Part shown: positions 12,001-22,593 of the stretch, in pieces
Numbering within the stretch: the first letter of the stretch is position 1
Layout of the letters: each line of letters begins with the position of its first letter
Notes under the pieces: model-generated
Told to the model about the DNA's origin: nothing
The model's input: only the letters and a program-made list of their open reading frames with translations
The model's database searches: none
Translations under genes and position numbers: made by a program
Assembly (NCBI GenBank): GCA_963693305.1
Contig: OY855905.1
Location: 30,690,937-30,754,936 of the forward strand
Length of the DNA stretch: 64,000 bases
Source of the DNA: Meandrina meandrites
Taxonomy: Eukaryota; Cnidaria; Anthozoa; Scleractinia; Meandrinidae
Direction: 5' to 3'

Positions 12001-15000
12001 CTCGCGCTTCGCGCTCGCTCCCAATCGCCCCACTCCAGACTCCGGATCAGAATCCGCCCTCAATCAGCTTTGGAAAAGCCTGTGGAGAGGGTAGCTCCCG
12101 TGATTTCAAGATCTTAAGTGCATTTCCCCTTTTACAGTTTCTCTGTTCTCGATCCAACCACCCCATCCCAACTCTTAAAAACAAACACCTCAACTTGGTT
12201 AGAGAGAGAAAAGTCTATCCAACTACTCAGGCTGTGACACAAATACGACATACCCGCCGATAAAAAAAGGTTTTCGCAAATTTTCTTGTATTTATAACAG
12301 GAAGGTCTCCACGTTATATTGGACTAACTACATCATCAGTTAGCGACTGATAAAAATAACAAAATTCTCCTTACTAATAGCGATATTTTTACATATTAAA
12401 ATTTTAGAATTTCGAGAGACATTAAGATAGAAATAGAGAACTTTAGGGACCTGAGTAAAGCGTGGTTTCTTCTAGGAGCAACTGGACCCTTTAGCGGTAA
12501 GTTTATATTAATTTATTTATTTTAACATTTTTTTTAATAAGGCGAGTTTAACTTCTGAAGATTTTACAATCTCGAACAATACTTTTGAGACATGGGAAAC
12601 CACTGTCTTTATGTTAGGCGAAATAAAGCAAAAGTAAAATTCGTCCCTCCATTCCCTCCTTTCTACTGCACCTCAATCAATTTCTGAGAAGGACTATTTT
12701 AAATTTCATGACAGAACCTTATGTAAATGAGTATCAAATAAAAAAAGCATATAATTAAAAACAATGATTAAATGCAGATAATAAGGTAACTATAAACGTT
12801 TGCTGTAACTGCTTTCTCAATGCTTTCCCTTGATCGCACTTGTAATTTTCTAGCGGAACACGGTAATTAATTTACAAATAATTTCCATCCGTTTCTTAGT
12901 ATTTATATACTCTCTCCATATTTCAGGTGAAATTCAAGAGCATAGTGTCCGCCAGCCTACAAACTCCAGAATAGTTGTCACAGACGCCTCTGGATCTGCG
13001 TCTGGCAGTAGCGGGATACATAGAAACGTCATTGTCCACGGTAAAAACATACATAATGATCGACCTATAAATAAAATGTAATCTAAGCAGACGGTTGACT
13101 ACCAGACGCAACCGATGGCAGCAGCATGTGACAACAGCATGTGACGTTCGCCACCACCAATAAAATCTGATGGCCTAGGAGTCAAAAACAAAGATACTTT
13201 TCCAGCTACGTTTAGACCATTTACCGACAGTTGTAAGAAACGTACGTGTTAAAATTTGTATAAATTACAATTCTATATTGGCGCTCAAACTGGTACACTG
13301 TGAAGTTCATTCACGTGAGCTTGTTTTTTGCTATGCAAGTTTGTTTTGTTAATTAAACACCGCTACATCTTAAAAGATTTTAGTAGTTCAGTGTTACGAT
13401 CGATAGTTACCATAAAAACAGGCGTCGGAGTATTTACTACAGGGATCAGTTGAGAAGAAAGCACTGAAAACGGGCCAACTGTTAAAAGAAACCCATCTAC
13501 ATTAACGCGTCTTAGCCGAGTCTTATTTTTTAGCTTCTTTACAGGAAAGCAACAAATGAGGTCCAGTTTCCGTTGTCGCGGTAAAATGCCTATAAAATTA
13601 TTTAGTTCCTTGTTATTGAAAAAAGATTTTTCTTTTCGTCTCCTCAACACAGGCACCCTGATGACACTTGCTTGGATTCTGTTCGCATTCGTGGGTTTGT
13701 TCACGGCACGGTACATGCGCCAAGTTTGGGAACCAACACAGTTATTAGGGACCAAAGCTTGGTTTGCGGTTAGTATAACTTCAACGAAAATAAAACAACA
13801 CAAGTAGAATGGAAGAAGATGAAGTGAAAGCGCTGTCTCAAAAACCGATTTGGGATTTAAATTCATCAATTTTGAACACACCTGCCTGAGTCACGAGGGG
13901 ACCTAATGGTTAGTGCACTGGACTCCAGATTGAGTGGTCTGGGTTCGAGCTCTGGCCGGGTTGATTGTGCTCTGTTCTTAGGCAAGACACTTTACTCCCA
14001 TAGTGCCTCTCTCCACCCAGGTGTATAAATGGATACCGGCAAATTTATTGCTGGGGGTAGCCCTGCGATGGACTGGCATCCCATCCAGGGGGAGTAGAAA
14101 TAGTCGTTCCATGCTACTCAAACCTGGATAAGCTCTGGCCTGATAGGCCACTAGGCAATGCAGACTACACCTGCCTGAGTTAATCGAATTCTTAGTATCT
14201 GATGAAGTAACGTTAGAAAAGTAATCTCGTTTGTTGTTATGACGATGATCAATCCATTTCAATTTTTGCCGTTACTGTGGCTTTTGTTAATCAACTTTTT
14301 AACCGTTAACAGGTTCATCGGACACTGATGACATTGACAGTATTGCTGACCGCGGCAGGAGTGGTTGTGATCTTTGTTTTCGTGGAAGGGTGGTCATCGG
14401 TAAGCGATAACAATTTTACAGCACAGTTTCCTTGGCAGTTACTACGACCAATTATATAACACTAATAATCAGCTGCTTTTCAACGGTGTATAGGAGGAAC
14501 GGAGTAAACAATAATTTACGACTGCGTGACTATTGATTCAGCACCTAAGATTTTACTAGCGTATATCTAAGCTCCTCGCAAACGTTCTGAAGAGAATAAA
14601 TATACTACGCCAACAATACCAGCAACTCTTTTTATAAGTTTATGAAATGATTAGTTTCGAAAGAAACTTTTATTTTTCGGTACAGCTGAGAAGCGCTCAG
14701 CTTTTCTTATTTCCCACAGGTGTCACTAATTGACACTCCATTGAGTATTGTGTTTTAATAGAATGCTGGAGTACACCCATATTTTGGTATCGTCGTGGTG
14801 GCGCTTGCACTTGCCCAACCAATCATGGCAGCATTCAGGCCACATCCTGGTGAACCGAGGTAGGCAAGCGTATACATTAATGAATGCAGTACAGTGAAAA
14901 CCTTAACTACACACTATTAAATAATTGACCGGTCCGATTTCGGCCAGGAAATATAGTGGTATAAGAATGTTGTCGGTTCTTTTTCTGTTGAGTTTTTTTG

Positions 15001-18000
15001 GGTGGCTCATCCACTTAAAAAACCCCGTCAAGTACAAATTCCAGCTCCATCTGAAAGAGTCTTTTTTTCTTACATAGGACCTTAACCAGCTGCGGCTGGA
15101 CAGTGGCTATCATCTGTAATAAAGGTTCATTAAGTCAACAAAATTGCTCTTTTTCCTGTGTATCGGACTACAATCATTGTTTCCAACATAAATATACAAA
15201 AGCGATTCTAATTTCAATGGCTGTGGAAGCTGTCAGAAAATTTTATTTGCATTGAGTTGTTTTCTTTTTTTGTAGGCGTAACATTTTTAACTGGACTCAT
15301 AGGATTGTCGGTATTACTGCACTAATTCTTGGAGGTACGTCCGTGTTAATTATGGATGAAATGTTCAGTGAATGAGAATGCTACTCGTAAATTAGTAAAC
15401 GGATGGCTAACGGCAAAACATAGTGATATGGTTAGAAGCATAAGTGAATTAAAATGTTGTTCGCTGTATATATATGTTATTTGCCGGCTGGGAGATCAAT
15501 TTATTTGACTGTGTTTTATCAAAGAATCTCATTTTCGTGAATGGTGATAAGCAGTGTTCGGAGTTTGGAGAAAAGTTTTAGAAAGGCAAGCTGTTTGAAA
15601 GAATAAATCGGGTCTATAAACCAGCGACTTGCAGTTAACCGTAATGGCGTGAAAAATTATCATTGCGAATAATGCACAAACAACGATCGACAAACTACGG
15701 TTAAAACTATAACTTGATTTTGTCAATAGAGAGAATGAAAAGTCGTCTTTTGGAGAACTTTAAGGCCTTTAATTCCTTTACTAATTTAGCTTTTGAAAGA
15801 ATAAGTCGCGTATGTAAACCGGTGACTCGCAGTTTATCGCAATGGCTTGAAAATCAGTGCGAATCGACAAACTACGGCCGTAGAACTGGTATAATTTGAT
15901 TTTGTCAGTAAAGAGAATGAATACTCGCCTTTTGGAGAACTTCAAGGCCTTTAATTCCACTGCTAATTTTCCCTTTTACATTAACAACGGTTGCTGAGCA
16001 ACTACCTCGACTTTGGAGAGCAAAACTTTCGAGGGCTCGTTCGTCTCGCCGCCAACTCAAACTGACGAAAGCGTTACTGTTGCCCGTGGGCAGATATAGG
16101 AGAATCTTGCCCGCGCTAAGAACCAATCAGATTGCAGGATTCGTTACCGTGCCCTCTTGGAAAAAAAATAAATCAATGTATTAGTTGTCTGGAGTTACCT
16201 TAAGCTATCATTATAGGAGAAGATCATGCACGATGAAGACAACAACTGACAAGGAATTCTTCTCTTTTCAGGGGTTGCAGTATACTTTGGTTTAAACACG
16301 GACCAAGTTGGCTTAGGAAAAAAGGGACTATACGCAATATTTTGCTTCTTTATCGGAGTACTTTTTGTTTTCCTTTTTGAAGTGTATCTGATCCTGTTTA
16401 AATGGAATCGTGAGAAGAGGTCTGTTCCAATGAGCACTACAAGCGGTAAGAAACTACACTCTCAGTCTTCCCAATAGGGCCTCAGTCTGCAGAAGGAGAG
16501 GTTAAGGTCCTGAAGTAACTTTTGTAGAAGGTGATACCTTGCCTATGATATCTGCTAATTTCCGCACCAACTTGTGTATTTCCGTCTAAGAACGCTTAAG
16601 GCAAATCCTGGTTGGCACACTCTTGCTAATCAATACCTCCAAGGGACATTGTTTACTGAAAGCAGTTTAGAGGACTCATGATCTTTGGATGGCCACAAAT
16701 CCTTTCTTAAGTCGTATCAAGACATTCCGATCCTTTGGTAAGATTATATGAATCTGATCTCAGGCTATAATTATATATAATAACATATTAACAATAATAA
16801 TTATTGTATATAATTTATATATTTCATAATTATTCCACGAGCGCGCATTGCATATGAGATGATAGATAGCCAACAAGGCAAATGTTGCCGAGTAGGCTAT
16901 AACTATCTCATTTCCAACAAGCTCAAGTGGAATAATTATTCTGTTAAAAACACCCAAAGAATTGCAATGTATTAGCTCCCGGCTGTTCTCGCTGACGCAT
17001 ACACCTTCCATATTTGTGGTCCTTGGTGTATGACCTCGTATATGACCCTGGAAAGGAGGCTAGTTGAAAAGGCTTCTTTTCAACTGGTGACATTTCCATG
17101 TAGGTTCTCAACGTTTTTTTGACTGATTTTAATTTTTTGAGGCAGATATTCCGATGGAGCAACCTGGACATCAGGCTCGTGCTTCGCCACAGCCTGAAAT
17201 GCCATTTAAGGTAGGAAAGAATGACTGGATGAACAAACGAACGAACGAACGAACGAACGAACGAACGAACGAACGAACGAACGAACGAACGAACGAACGA
17301 ACGAACGAACGAACGAACGAACGAACGAACGAACGAACGAACGAACGAACGGACGGACGGACGGACGGACGGACGGACGGACGGACGGACGGACGGACGG
17401 ACGGACGGACGGACGGACAAATGAATGAATGAATGTATGAATGAATGAATGAATGAATGAATGAATGAATGAATGAATGAATGAATGAATGAATGAATGA
17501 ATGAATGAATGAATGAATGAATGAATGAATGAATGAATGAATGAATGCAAATTTAAGATGACTCTCCTGTGAAAACTCTCCTGTGTAAAATACTCTTTTA
17601 TAAAGCTGATTACAATTCAATAATGAATGGCGAGCTCGTTTCAAATGTTTGAGCATTTAAAGCTATGGTATTTCTAACCTAGCTATTATGTCAAATTTGA
17701 CATAATAGCTAGGTTACAAGTTGTATTCATGTTTTTTTTTTAAAAAAAACATGACTACAACTTGTTCACAGTATTGGGCATTCGTTCGATAGCATTTTGG
17801 TAGCGTCAACTGATTAAAAGCGGTTTTGTTAACCGTCAAAGTATAATAGCCGGAAAGTGCTGGAAACTGTTACCTGCCATCTTAACTATTAGACAACGGC
17901 GTCTTACAATCACTCGCCGTACATGGACCGTTCGTTTAACCTACATTGATCTCTAATAGATATTTAATGCAATGATCCGCCCTCGTAAAACGCCAATATG

Positions 18001-18252
18001 TTCAACAACCATAATGGAAACTGGTTCATCGACCCACCCCTCAACACCCCCCATCCCCCCGCCCCTTCCCTACACCACTCACTGTTTACACCCTTCTCAC
18101 CTTAAAGTGCTTTTGAAAGCAACTATTTTCTTTTGACTGCATTTATTTTATTCATCTAGGAAGGGATGATTCGAAAATTAATGTTTACTTTCGTTGTTCT
18201 CGCTGGAGCAAGCGTGTCACTGACCATAATCTTACTCATGGTGCTGAAATAG
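5865..18252 (+). CDS. FRRS1-like protein: signal peptide, two DOMON domains, cytochrome b561, C-terminal helix
   Basis: Coding exons: 6068-6127, 6518-6691, 7438-7530, 7837-7895, 8398-8489, 8626-8702, 9982-10158, 11214-11306, 11573-11631, 12408-12496, 12927-13040, 13653-13768, 14313-14399, 14762-14859, 15276-15334, 16272-16445, 17146-17210, 18160-18252. All introns are GT-AG and all phases join without a stop. The start is inferred: ATG AAG at 5865-5870 spliced to 6068 gives M-K plus a leucine-rich signal peptide, 594 residues in all. DOMON 1 covers about residues 23-161 and DOMON 2 about 188-326. Both have the CDFLV, VEFELSGK-like, W-A-x-V-G-F-S and PDTD or ADTD...C blocks. The b561 core has histidines at 364 (VHG), 405 (VHR), 437 (GVHPYF) and 472 (NWTHR), the expected haem ligands. 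A last helix spans about 571-593. Family members move electrons across membranes, often to ferric iron. Unlike vertebrate FRRS1 there is no reeler domain. The substrate is unknown. Confidence 0.88.
7275..7308 (+). repeat. (ATC)n microsatellite
   Basis: About eleven ATC units lie within an intron of the FRRS1-like gene. Confidence 0.95.
8967..9019 (+). repeat. (AATC)n microsatellite
   Basis: About thirteen tetranucleotide units in the intron before the DOMON 2 exon block. It abuts the left end of a MITE at 9047. Confidence 0.95.
9047..9651. mobile_element. MITE with TTAAAGGG(G)CAGT ends
   Basis: The left end reads TTAAAGGGGCAGTATCACGA and the right end is its approximate complement (TGAGACTGCCCTTTAA). 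TTAA borders both sides. It sits in the 8703-9981 intron of the FRRS1-like gene and carries a second MITE (9371-9588) inserted within it. The only ORF inside (9292-9516, minus) is explained by the inserted repeat. Confidence 0.7.
9371..9588. mobile_element. 218-bp MITE nested in the outer element, TA flanks
   Basis: Left end CAGTGCTTTTCACAAAAC and right end GTTTTGTGAAACGCCCTG are inverted copies, and the similarity runs about 45 bases inward (GGTTTTCGAAGTTCG). A TA duplication lies at 9369-9370 and 9589-9590. This points to a Tc1/mariner-type non-autonomous element that inserted after the outer one. Confidence 0.75.
10472..10993 (+). mobile_element. Non-LTR retrotransposon fragment, end of reverse transcriptase
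   Basis: The frame at 10472-10657 reads SVLLYGCETWKLTKGEEKKL and then CLRRIFRNRW. This is the conserved tail of many animal LINE reverse transcriptases (LLYGCETW, then a CLRRI block). A stop follows and the frame breaks. The next frame (10661-10993) continues with the lysine- and arginine-rich C-terminus. The copy is 5'-truncated and dead. It lies in the intron between 10158 and 11214, in the same orientation as the host gene. Confidence 0.85.
11951..11966 (+). repeat. Poly(G) tract
   Basis: Sixteen consecutive G lie in an intron of the FRRS1-like gene. Such tracts can form quadruplexes and are length-unstable. They are also prone to assembly error. Confidence 0.9.
13892..14166 (+). mobile_element. 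tRNA-derived SINE with perfect 14-bp target duplication
   Basis: ACACCTGCCTGAGT flanks the element exactly at 13878-13891 and 14167-14180. The 5' part has RNA polymerase III box A-like TGGTTAGTGCACTGG and box B-like GGGTTCGAGCTC. The body carries the conserved GGCAAGACACTTTACTCCCA, CCACCCAGGTGTATAAATGG and GGACTGGCATCCCATCCAG blocks common to a widespread invertebrate SINE group. It lies in the intron between the first two b561 exons. The intact duplication indicates a fairly recent insertion. Confidence 0.9.
17231..17548 (+). repeat. Compound tetranucleotide array (GAAC)n-(GGAC)n-(GAAT)n
   Basis: Three adjoining arrays differ by one base per unit: GAAC-type to 17350, GGAC to about 17418, then GAAT-type to 17548, about 318 bp in all. 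It starts about 20 bases after the donor at 17210 in the last intron of the FRRS1-like gene. The period of four leaves long open frames in several registers (SFVR, PSVR and SFIH repeats), which are artefacts. Confidence 0.97.
17675..17772. repeat. 42-bp perfect palindrome plus adjacent inverted repeat
   Basis: 17675-17716 is a perfect palindrome (arm TAACCTAGCTATTATGTCAAA). It is followed by a second hairpin, ACAAGTTGTA ... CATGTTTTTTTT / AAAAAAAACATG ... TACAACTTGT, to about 17772. The flanks (AATGGCGAGCTCG, GGAAAGTGCTGGAAACTGTTA) resemble a decayed copy of the TTAAGGTGGC family seen at 3049 and 59633. Confidence 0.85.
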
Positions 18253-18281
18253 ACAACAGGACTTAAGGTAAATTAAAATAC

Positions 18282-18639
18282 TAATATCATGGGTGACAAA
18301 TTACTCCTTAATTTTGGCGCGAAATTTCAGCGCTAATTTATAATTTCACATGTGAAATTATAAAATTGCCATGGCAACGTTTCAATGTTTCAGTGGCAAG
18401 ATGACATACAGGCTTTTAAAAGATGATCGTAAAGCTTAAACTTTGCACATTTTCGCTTGAATTTTACCTTGGCCAGTTTGTTTGGTCGTGTTATAAACTT
18501 TTAGCGATAACATGAATGGCATTGAGCGGAATTTTAAGCGTTTTACACGGGCGTCGTTACGAGCCGGTTCGCTCATCACGATACAATAAACAAGTTACGA
18601 AACTACGACTGTAAGCGTAATTTGTCACCCATGATATTA
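18282..18639. mobile_element. 358-bp MITE with 23-bp perfect terminal inverted repeats
   Basis: The ends are TAATATCATGGGTGACAAAT... and its exact complement over 23 bases. A 28-bp internal palindrome around TTTCACATGTGAAA lies at 18337-18364. It begins 29 bases after the stop codon of the FRRS1-like gene, so it probably forms part of the 3' untranslated region or the transcript's end. No ORF of interest. Confidence 0.8.
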
Positions 18640-20423
18640 AAAGGTAACCAAATGGTATACTCGTGAAATTAGGAAATAATTTCACTTGCGTGAATTCCCA
18701 CCATATATCCTGCTCAAAGAGAAAGTAGTGTACCGTTATACGCAAGTTGCTTGCAAGTAGTAATAATCTTATATGCATAAATTAAAAAAATATATATACA
18801 ATATTCTTAGATTGAATTGAACTGAAGATGGGACATAACGAGATGATCGCTTCACTCGATCGCTTTAAGATCAAAAGAGAGGCTTTTCGAGCAGTATGGA
18901 TAACATCTCATACTTTAGATATGCAGATCACGTCCTAGTCAACGTGTCTGAAGAGCAGTGCTTGAAATGTCTCGTTTGCTTGATATGTAAAAATCCCAGA
19001 AAAAATATTTGTATTTAGATGACAATAATGTCATGATCAAGGTATGATAAAGAGACAGACAAATCTTCACTTTATTATTTCGATATAGGTCTTGACATAT
19101 ATGGTGTTTTAACAGGCGATATCGTCGCCGCCGTGGTATTTTATTCAAAATTAAATCTTATATTTACGACTCATCTTTTGCTTTCCTTTTTTCAACAGGG
19201 GAAACTTCATTTCAAATTTCAGGCCCGTAGATACTCAAGATAGCTAGATGCTTTGTTTTAAATGAATTTCCGGATCATTTAAATATTGCTATTTTACCAG
19301 CTAATTAATACAGTTTGCTATCATATGTGCAAAAAGGTTGCTTATCGAGAACAAAAAGAATGCTAATTGACATTAAGATTTCTGGGTTAAAAGACGTCTT
19401 TTCACAATCGAACGTAAAAGCGAAAAGTCAATATAATTCAAACATTTCAGTGGTTTTATAAAGGAGTTTTATGGGTCTAATGCTTATTGGCTCTTTTTGA
19501 CAACACGGCACGAGGACGCCTGCTACTTCAATTCTTTGATAGCTAAGCTGTTTGCAAAAAGACATGTTAGTTTTAATTAATTTTGGGTTTATATATTACC
19601 ATATTTTTTCACTTTTGGTCCAAAATTATCCCTGTGTTTAAGGTATATGAGATTCAAGCTTTATTTTAACATAAACTGGTGTTACCGCAAACAAACCATC
19701 TGTCTGTAGGCTTTTAAGAAATTGAAGGCGCATTAAAGCGTGTCCTTCTCTAGTGAAATAGCAGGTGTATTTACCTTATATTTTTTCACACCTTTAAGAT
19801 AAAACGCTGTGTTAAAGGTTTTCCGGTGAAGACTGTGATTCATTCTGGAAAAATCTCTTTCGATAACATGAAACATGCATGTTTTTTTCTATTGAATATC
19901 GTGTATTTTATAATATCCGACATTGCCGCCAAATGTAATAAAGCTGCAATAAATAAAAAGTTCCCGATTATCGATAAACACTTATATAACTTATATGGCT
20001 TAAATTTAAACGCTTAATTACACGATACAGAAGTGCGTAAAAGCACTCTGTGCTCTTGGCCCCAACCACGAATCAATCTTCCTTTTAAATTAATATACAA
20101 TAAATTGATACTGAGCTCTGGGAATTTGACGTTCCATCCTCTAGTTGACAACTTTCGGTAAATATTTTCGTAATCTGGCTTTTTGACAAGGAAACAGTTA
20201 ATATCACAAGAAAAGAAGATGACCAAATGATGATCTGTAGTCTCTTGCTAATTACATTGGGTTTATCAACATCCATTATGGCTGTTTTATGCCCACAAGT
20301 AAGGAAACACGTCGGTGGCATGATTTATTGACGAACTTTTAATATTTACAAGCACTAAGCAGCGATGTTTGTTTACATGGACTTGCTTTGTTTTTCGTGA
20401 AATTGTATCCGAATGTATTTCCA
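18640..20423. other. Intergenic, no gene seen
   Basis: AT-rich spacer between the FRRS1-like gene and GPCR 1. Short ORFs on both strands show no domain, signal peptide or splice support. Confidence 0.5.
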
Positions 20424-20430
20424 TATAAAA
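20424..20430 (+). promoter_or_regulatory. TATA-like box of GPCR 1
   Basis: TATAAAA in the context CCATATAAAAGGAG lies 122 bases before the proposed start codon at 20552, which leaves a short 5' leader. GPCR 2 has a comparable TATA box at a similar distance. Confidence 0.4.
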
Positions 20431-20551
20431 GGAGTAGAAATTTGCATGATTCATTTGAACGGATGATAGAAGTACAAGCAAGTTAACTTATTAGCAGAAC
20501 ATTGCCCTTGTCACCTAGACCCTTACCAGTTATAATTATAACGAAGAAATC

Positions 20552-22276
20552 ATGATGAATGTCAGTAATAGCAACGGTAAGTGTGCCTTCGATCAAGAGC
20601 TAATTCTCTGAAAGGAAACATCACCTTCGACGACTTTTTTTCGCAATGTACGTAAGATATATGCGCGAATTTGTGGCCGAGATATATGTATTTTGTTTAC
20701 AAATCAGTTAAAGCCCTAGATTTATTTCATTTGCCAAAGAAATCGAGCGAATGATGATAGAAAAAAATCACAAAGTGTTCTCGATCAATATTATATTGCA
20801 ACACTATTTGGAACTTGGGTGAAAAAGTCGCGAAACACAGAGATTATCCCGTTATTCGTCTCGAAATTGAAAACCATAACGAATCACTTAACAGTATTCA
20901 TGCAATACGCTTGTTTCCGTTGTTCCATATATGTGAACAAAGTGTAAATGGTGTCGGCCAGATATTGGCCCTGCCAAATAAAGTTAGAGAACAAATGCTA
21001 ATAATTTTTTTTGACATTTAAATAATTTTATCGACTGCGTTGAGATAATGATCCCATGCACGAAATAGTTCATTTAGGGTAAGAGTGTTTTCGTTCAATT
21101 CGGTTAATCTTTTTATTTCGTACATATTTTACAGGGAGTCAAAATTCTTCAAACGCCTGGTATGGGTTTGACGTCGATAGAAACCTTCAAATAAGCCTCA
21201 CGGCAGCGTACTCTATCACGTTTATCACAGCTTTGCTTGGTAACATCCTGCTAATACACATAATCAGGCTTCATCGCCCATTTAATTCAGTGTCTATTCT
21301 CATAGCTAACATGGCAGTTTCAGATCTTCTCACCGCCCTCTTCGCAATGCCGTACTCCACCGCGTACTTATACGTGCAACACCGCTGGTTTGGAGGAATT
21401 GCGGGTACCATAACTTGCAAACTTGTCAATTTTGTTATCGGTACTACAATTGCGGTATCCGTATTCGCATTATTAACAATTTCAGTTGAGAGGTACATTG
21501 CCGTTGTGAAGCCCCTGGCATATCCAAAATTTATCAAAAGGCCCATTCTGTTATCCATTGCCATATGGTTTTTATCTGTCTTATTCATGAGCGTTTCTCT
21601 TTTCACTCACGACGTAGAGATAGCACCAGGTGGAATTGCCTTATGCTTTATGGACTGGGAACCATTGTTTAGCAGTGTCAGCCAGAAAATCTTCTACTCT
21701 GCAGTAGCCATTGTTCTTTATGTTTTACCTTTGTTTGCCATTGCTGTCTTGTCGGCGTTCATCATAAGGAAACTTAACAAGACGACAGCAGCCCTCGACG
21801 GCGATCAGCCCGCAGAACATGCATCGAGCACCAGCAGGAAACGAAACCATCGCGTCATGCGAATGCTATTGGTTGTCGTGACCCTCTTTGCTGTGTGCTG
21901 GCTTCCCATTCACGTGTTACACATTGTGATCAATTTCTTTGCAGATGTATACATCTCGTTGCCACCATCAGTTGCACTGTTCTTGTTCTGGGTCTCACAC
22001 GCCAACAGCGCTCTTAATCCCTGTGTGTTTATCCTATTGAATGACTCGTTTCGGAAGTCGTTCATGGGTATACTCCGAAGCCTTTGCCGGAGGAATCACC
22101 AGGTGAGACACCAAGTGAATAATGGACCCTCTTTCTTCATTGGCAGGCCGTATGGATGCCTTCCCCGCAAAGCATCAAGGAAGTACTCGGTGCGTTGGAA
22201 CAAACGCGAGCCCACTTCGCCGGTCACCATTCTTGATGTCAAGACCGAAGAGAATATTACACATTGGAGCCTTTAA
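20552..22276 (+). CDS. Class A (rhodopsin-like) GPCR 1, neuropeptide-receptor type
   Basis: Exon 1 is 20552-20576 (MMNVSNSN plus one base; donor GTAAGT). Exon 2 is 21135-22276 after acceptor TTTTACAG. The joined frame gives 388 residues. The largest open frame starts only at the methionine inside helix 1, so the spliced start is needed to complete the helix. N-glycosylation sites occur in the N-terminus (NVS, NSS). Seven hydrophobic segments are present, with N45 (GN, helix 1), D72 (SDL, helix 2), C103 (helix 3), ERY 127-129, an extracellular-loop Cys (ALCFMDW), FAVCWLP in helix 6 and NPCVF in place of NPxxY. The overall look is that of a peptide-binding receptor, probably coupling to G proteins at the plasma membrane. 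The ligand cannot be named. Confidence 0.92.
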
Positions 22277-22382
22277 CATCATAAAACTTTCAAAAGAATA
22301 TTCAACTACGGTTGTTGTTTTGTAGAACGGTCAGCTCTCCCCACTATATATATAAATCAGTTGCCCTGATGAAGTCTTTTGT

Positions 22383-22388
22383 AATAAA
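22383..22388 (+). terminator. Possible polyadenylation signal of GPCR 1
   Basis: AATAAA occurs 106 bases after the stop codon. It lies just before the long AT repeat. Confidence 0.35.
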
Positions 22389-22428
22389 GACGAAATATCG
22401 GCAAAATCAAAATTTTCCAGTATTTGAT

Positions 22429-22430
<2 letters not shown>

Positions 22431-22510
<80 letters not shown>
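22431..22510 (+). repeat. (AT)n microsatellite, 80 bp
   Basis: Uninterrupted AT dinucleotides, about 155 bases after GPCR 1. A tract of this length can extrude as a cruciform. Confidence 0.97.
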
Positions 22511-22517
<7 letters not shown>

Positions 22518-22593
22518 ATTCGTTCAGTCTGAAACTTTATTACGTTACTTTGTATATTGTTCTGTTATCTCTAAATTCAATAGTTGCGTTTAC

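Noticed and set aside
13363..13881. 172-residue minus-strand ORF
   Set aside because: It lies antisense across the first b561 exon and its flanking intron of the FRRS1-like gene. No domain was recognised and there is no splice logic.
13900..13975. tRNA-like box A and box B
   Set aside because: They belong to the head of a SINE with a target duplication, not to a functional tRNA gene.
16944..17656. Long open frames of SFVR, PSVR, SFIH or NERT repeats on both strands
   Set aside because: They are translations of the tetranucleotide arrays, open because a period of four cycles through stop-free registers. No flanking coding sequence.
17880..17925. Short match to the SINE head (complement of GACGCCGTTGTCTAATAGTTAAG)
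   Set aside because: Too short to call an element; noted only as a possible fragment.
21271..21606. 111-residue minus-strand ORF
   Set aside because: Antisense shadow of GPCR 1.
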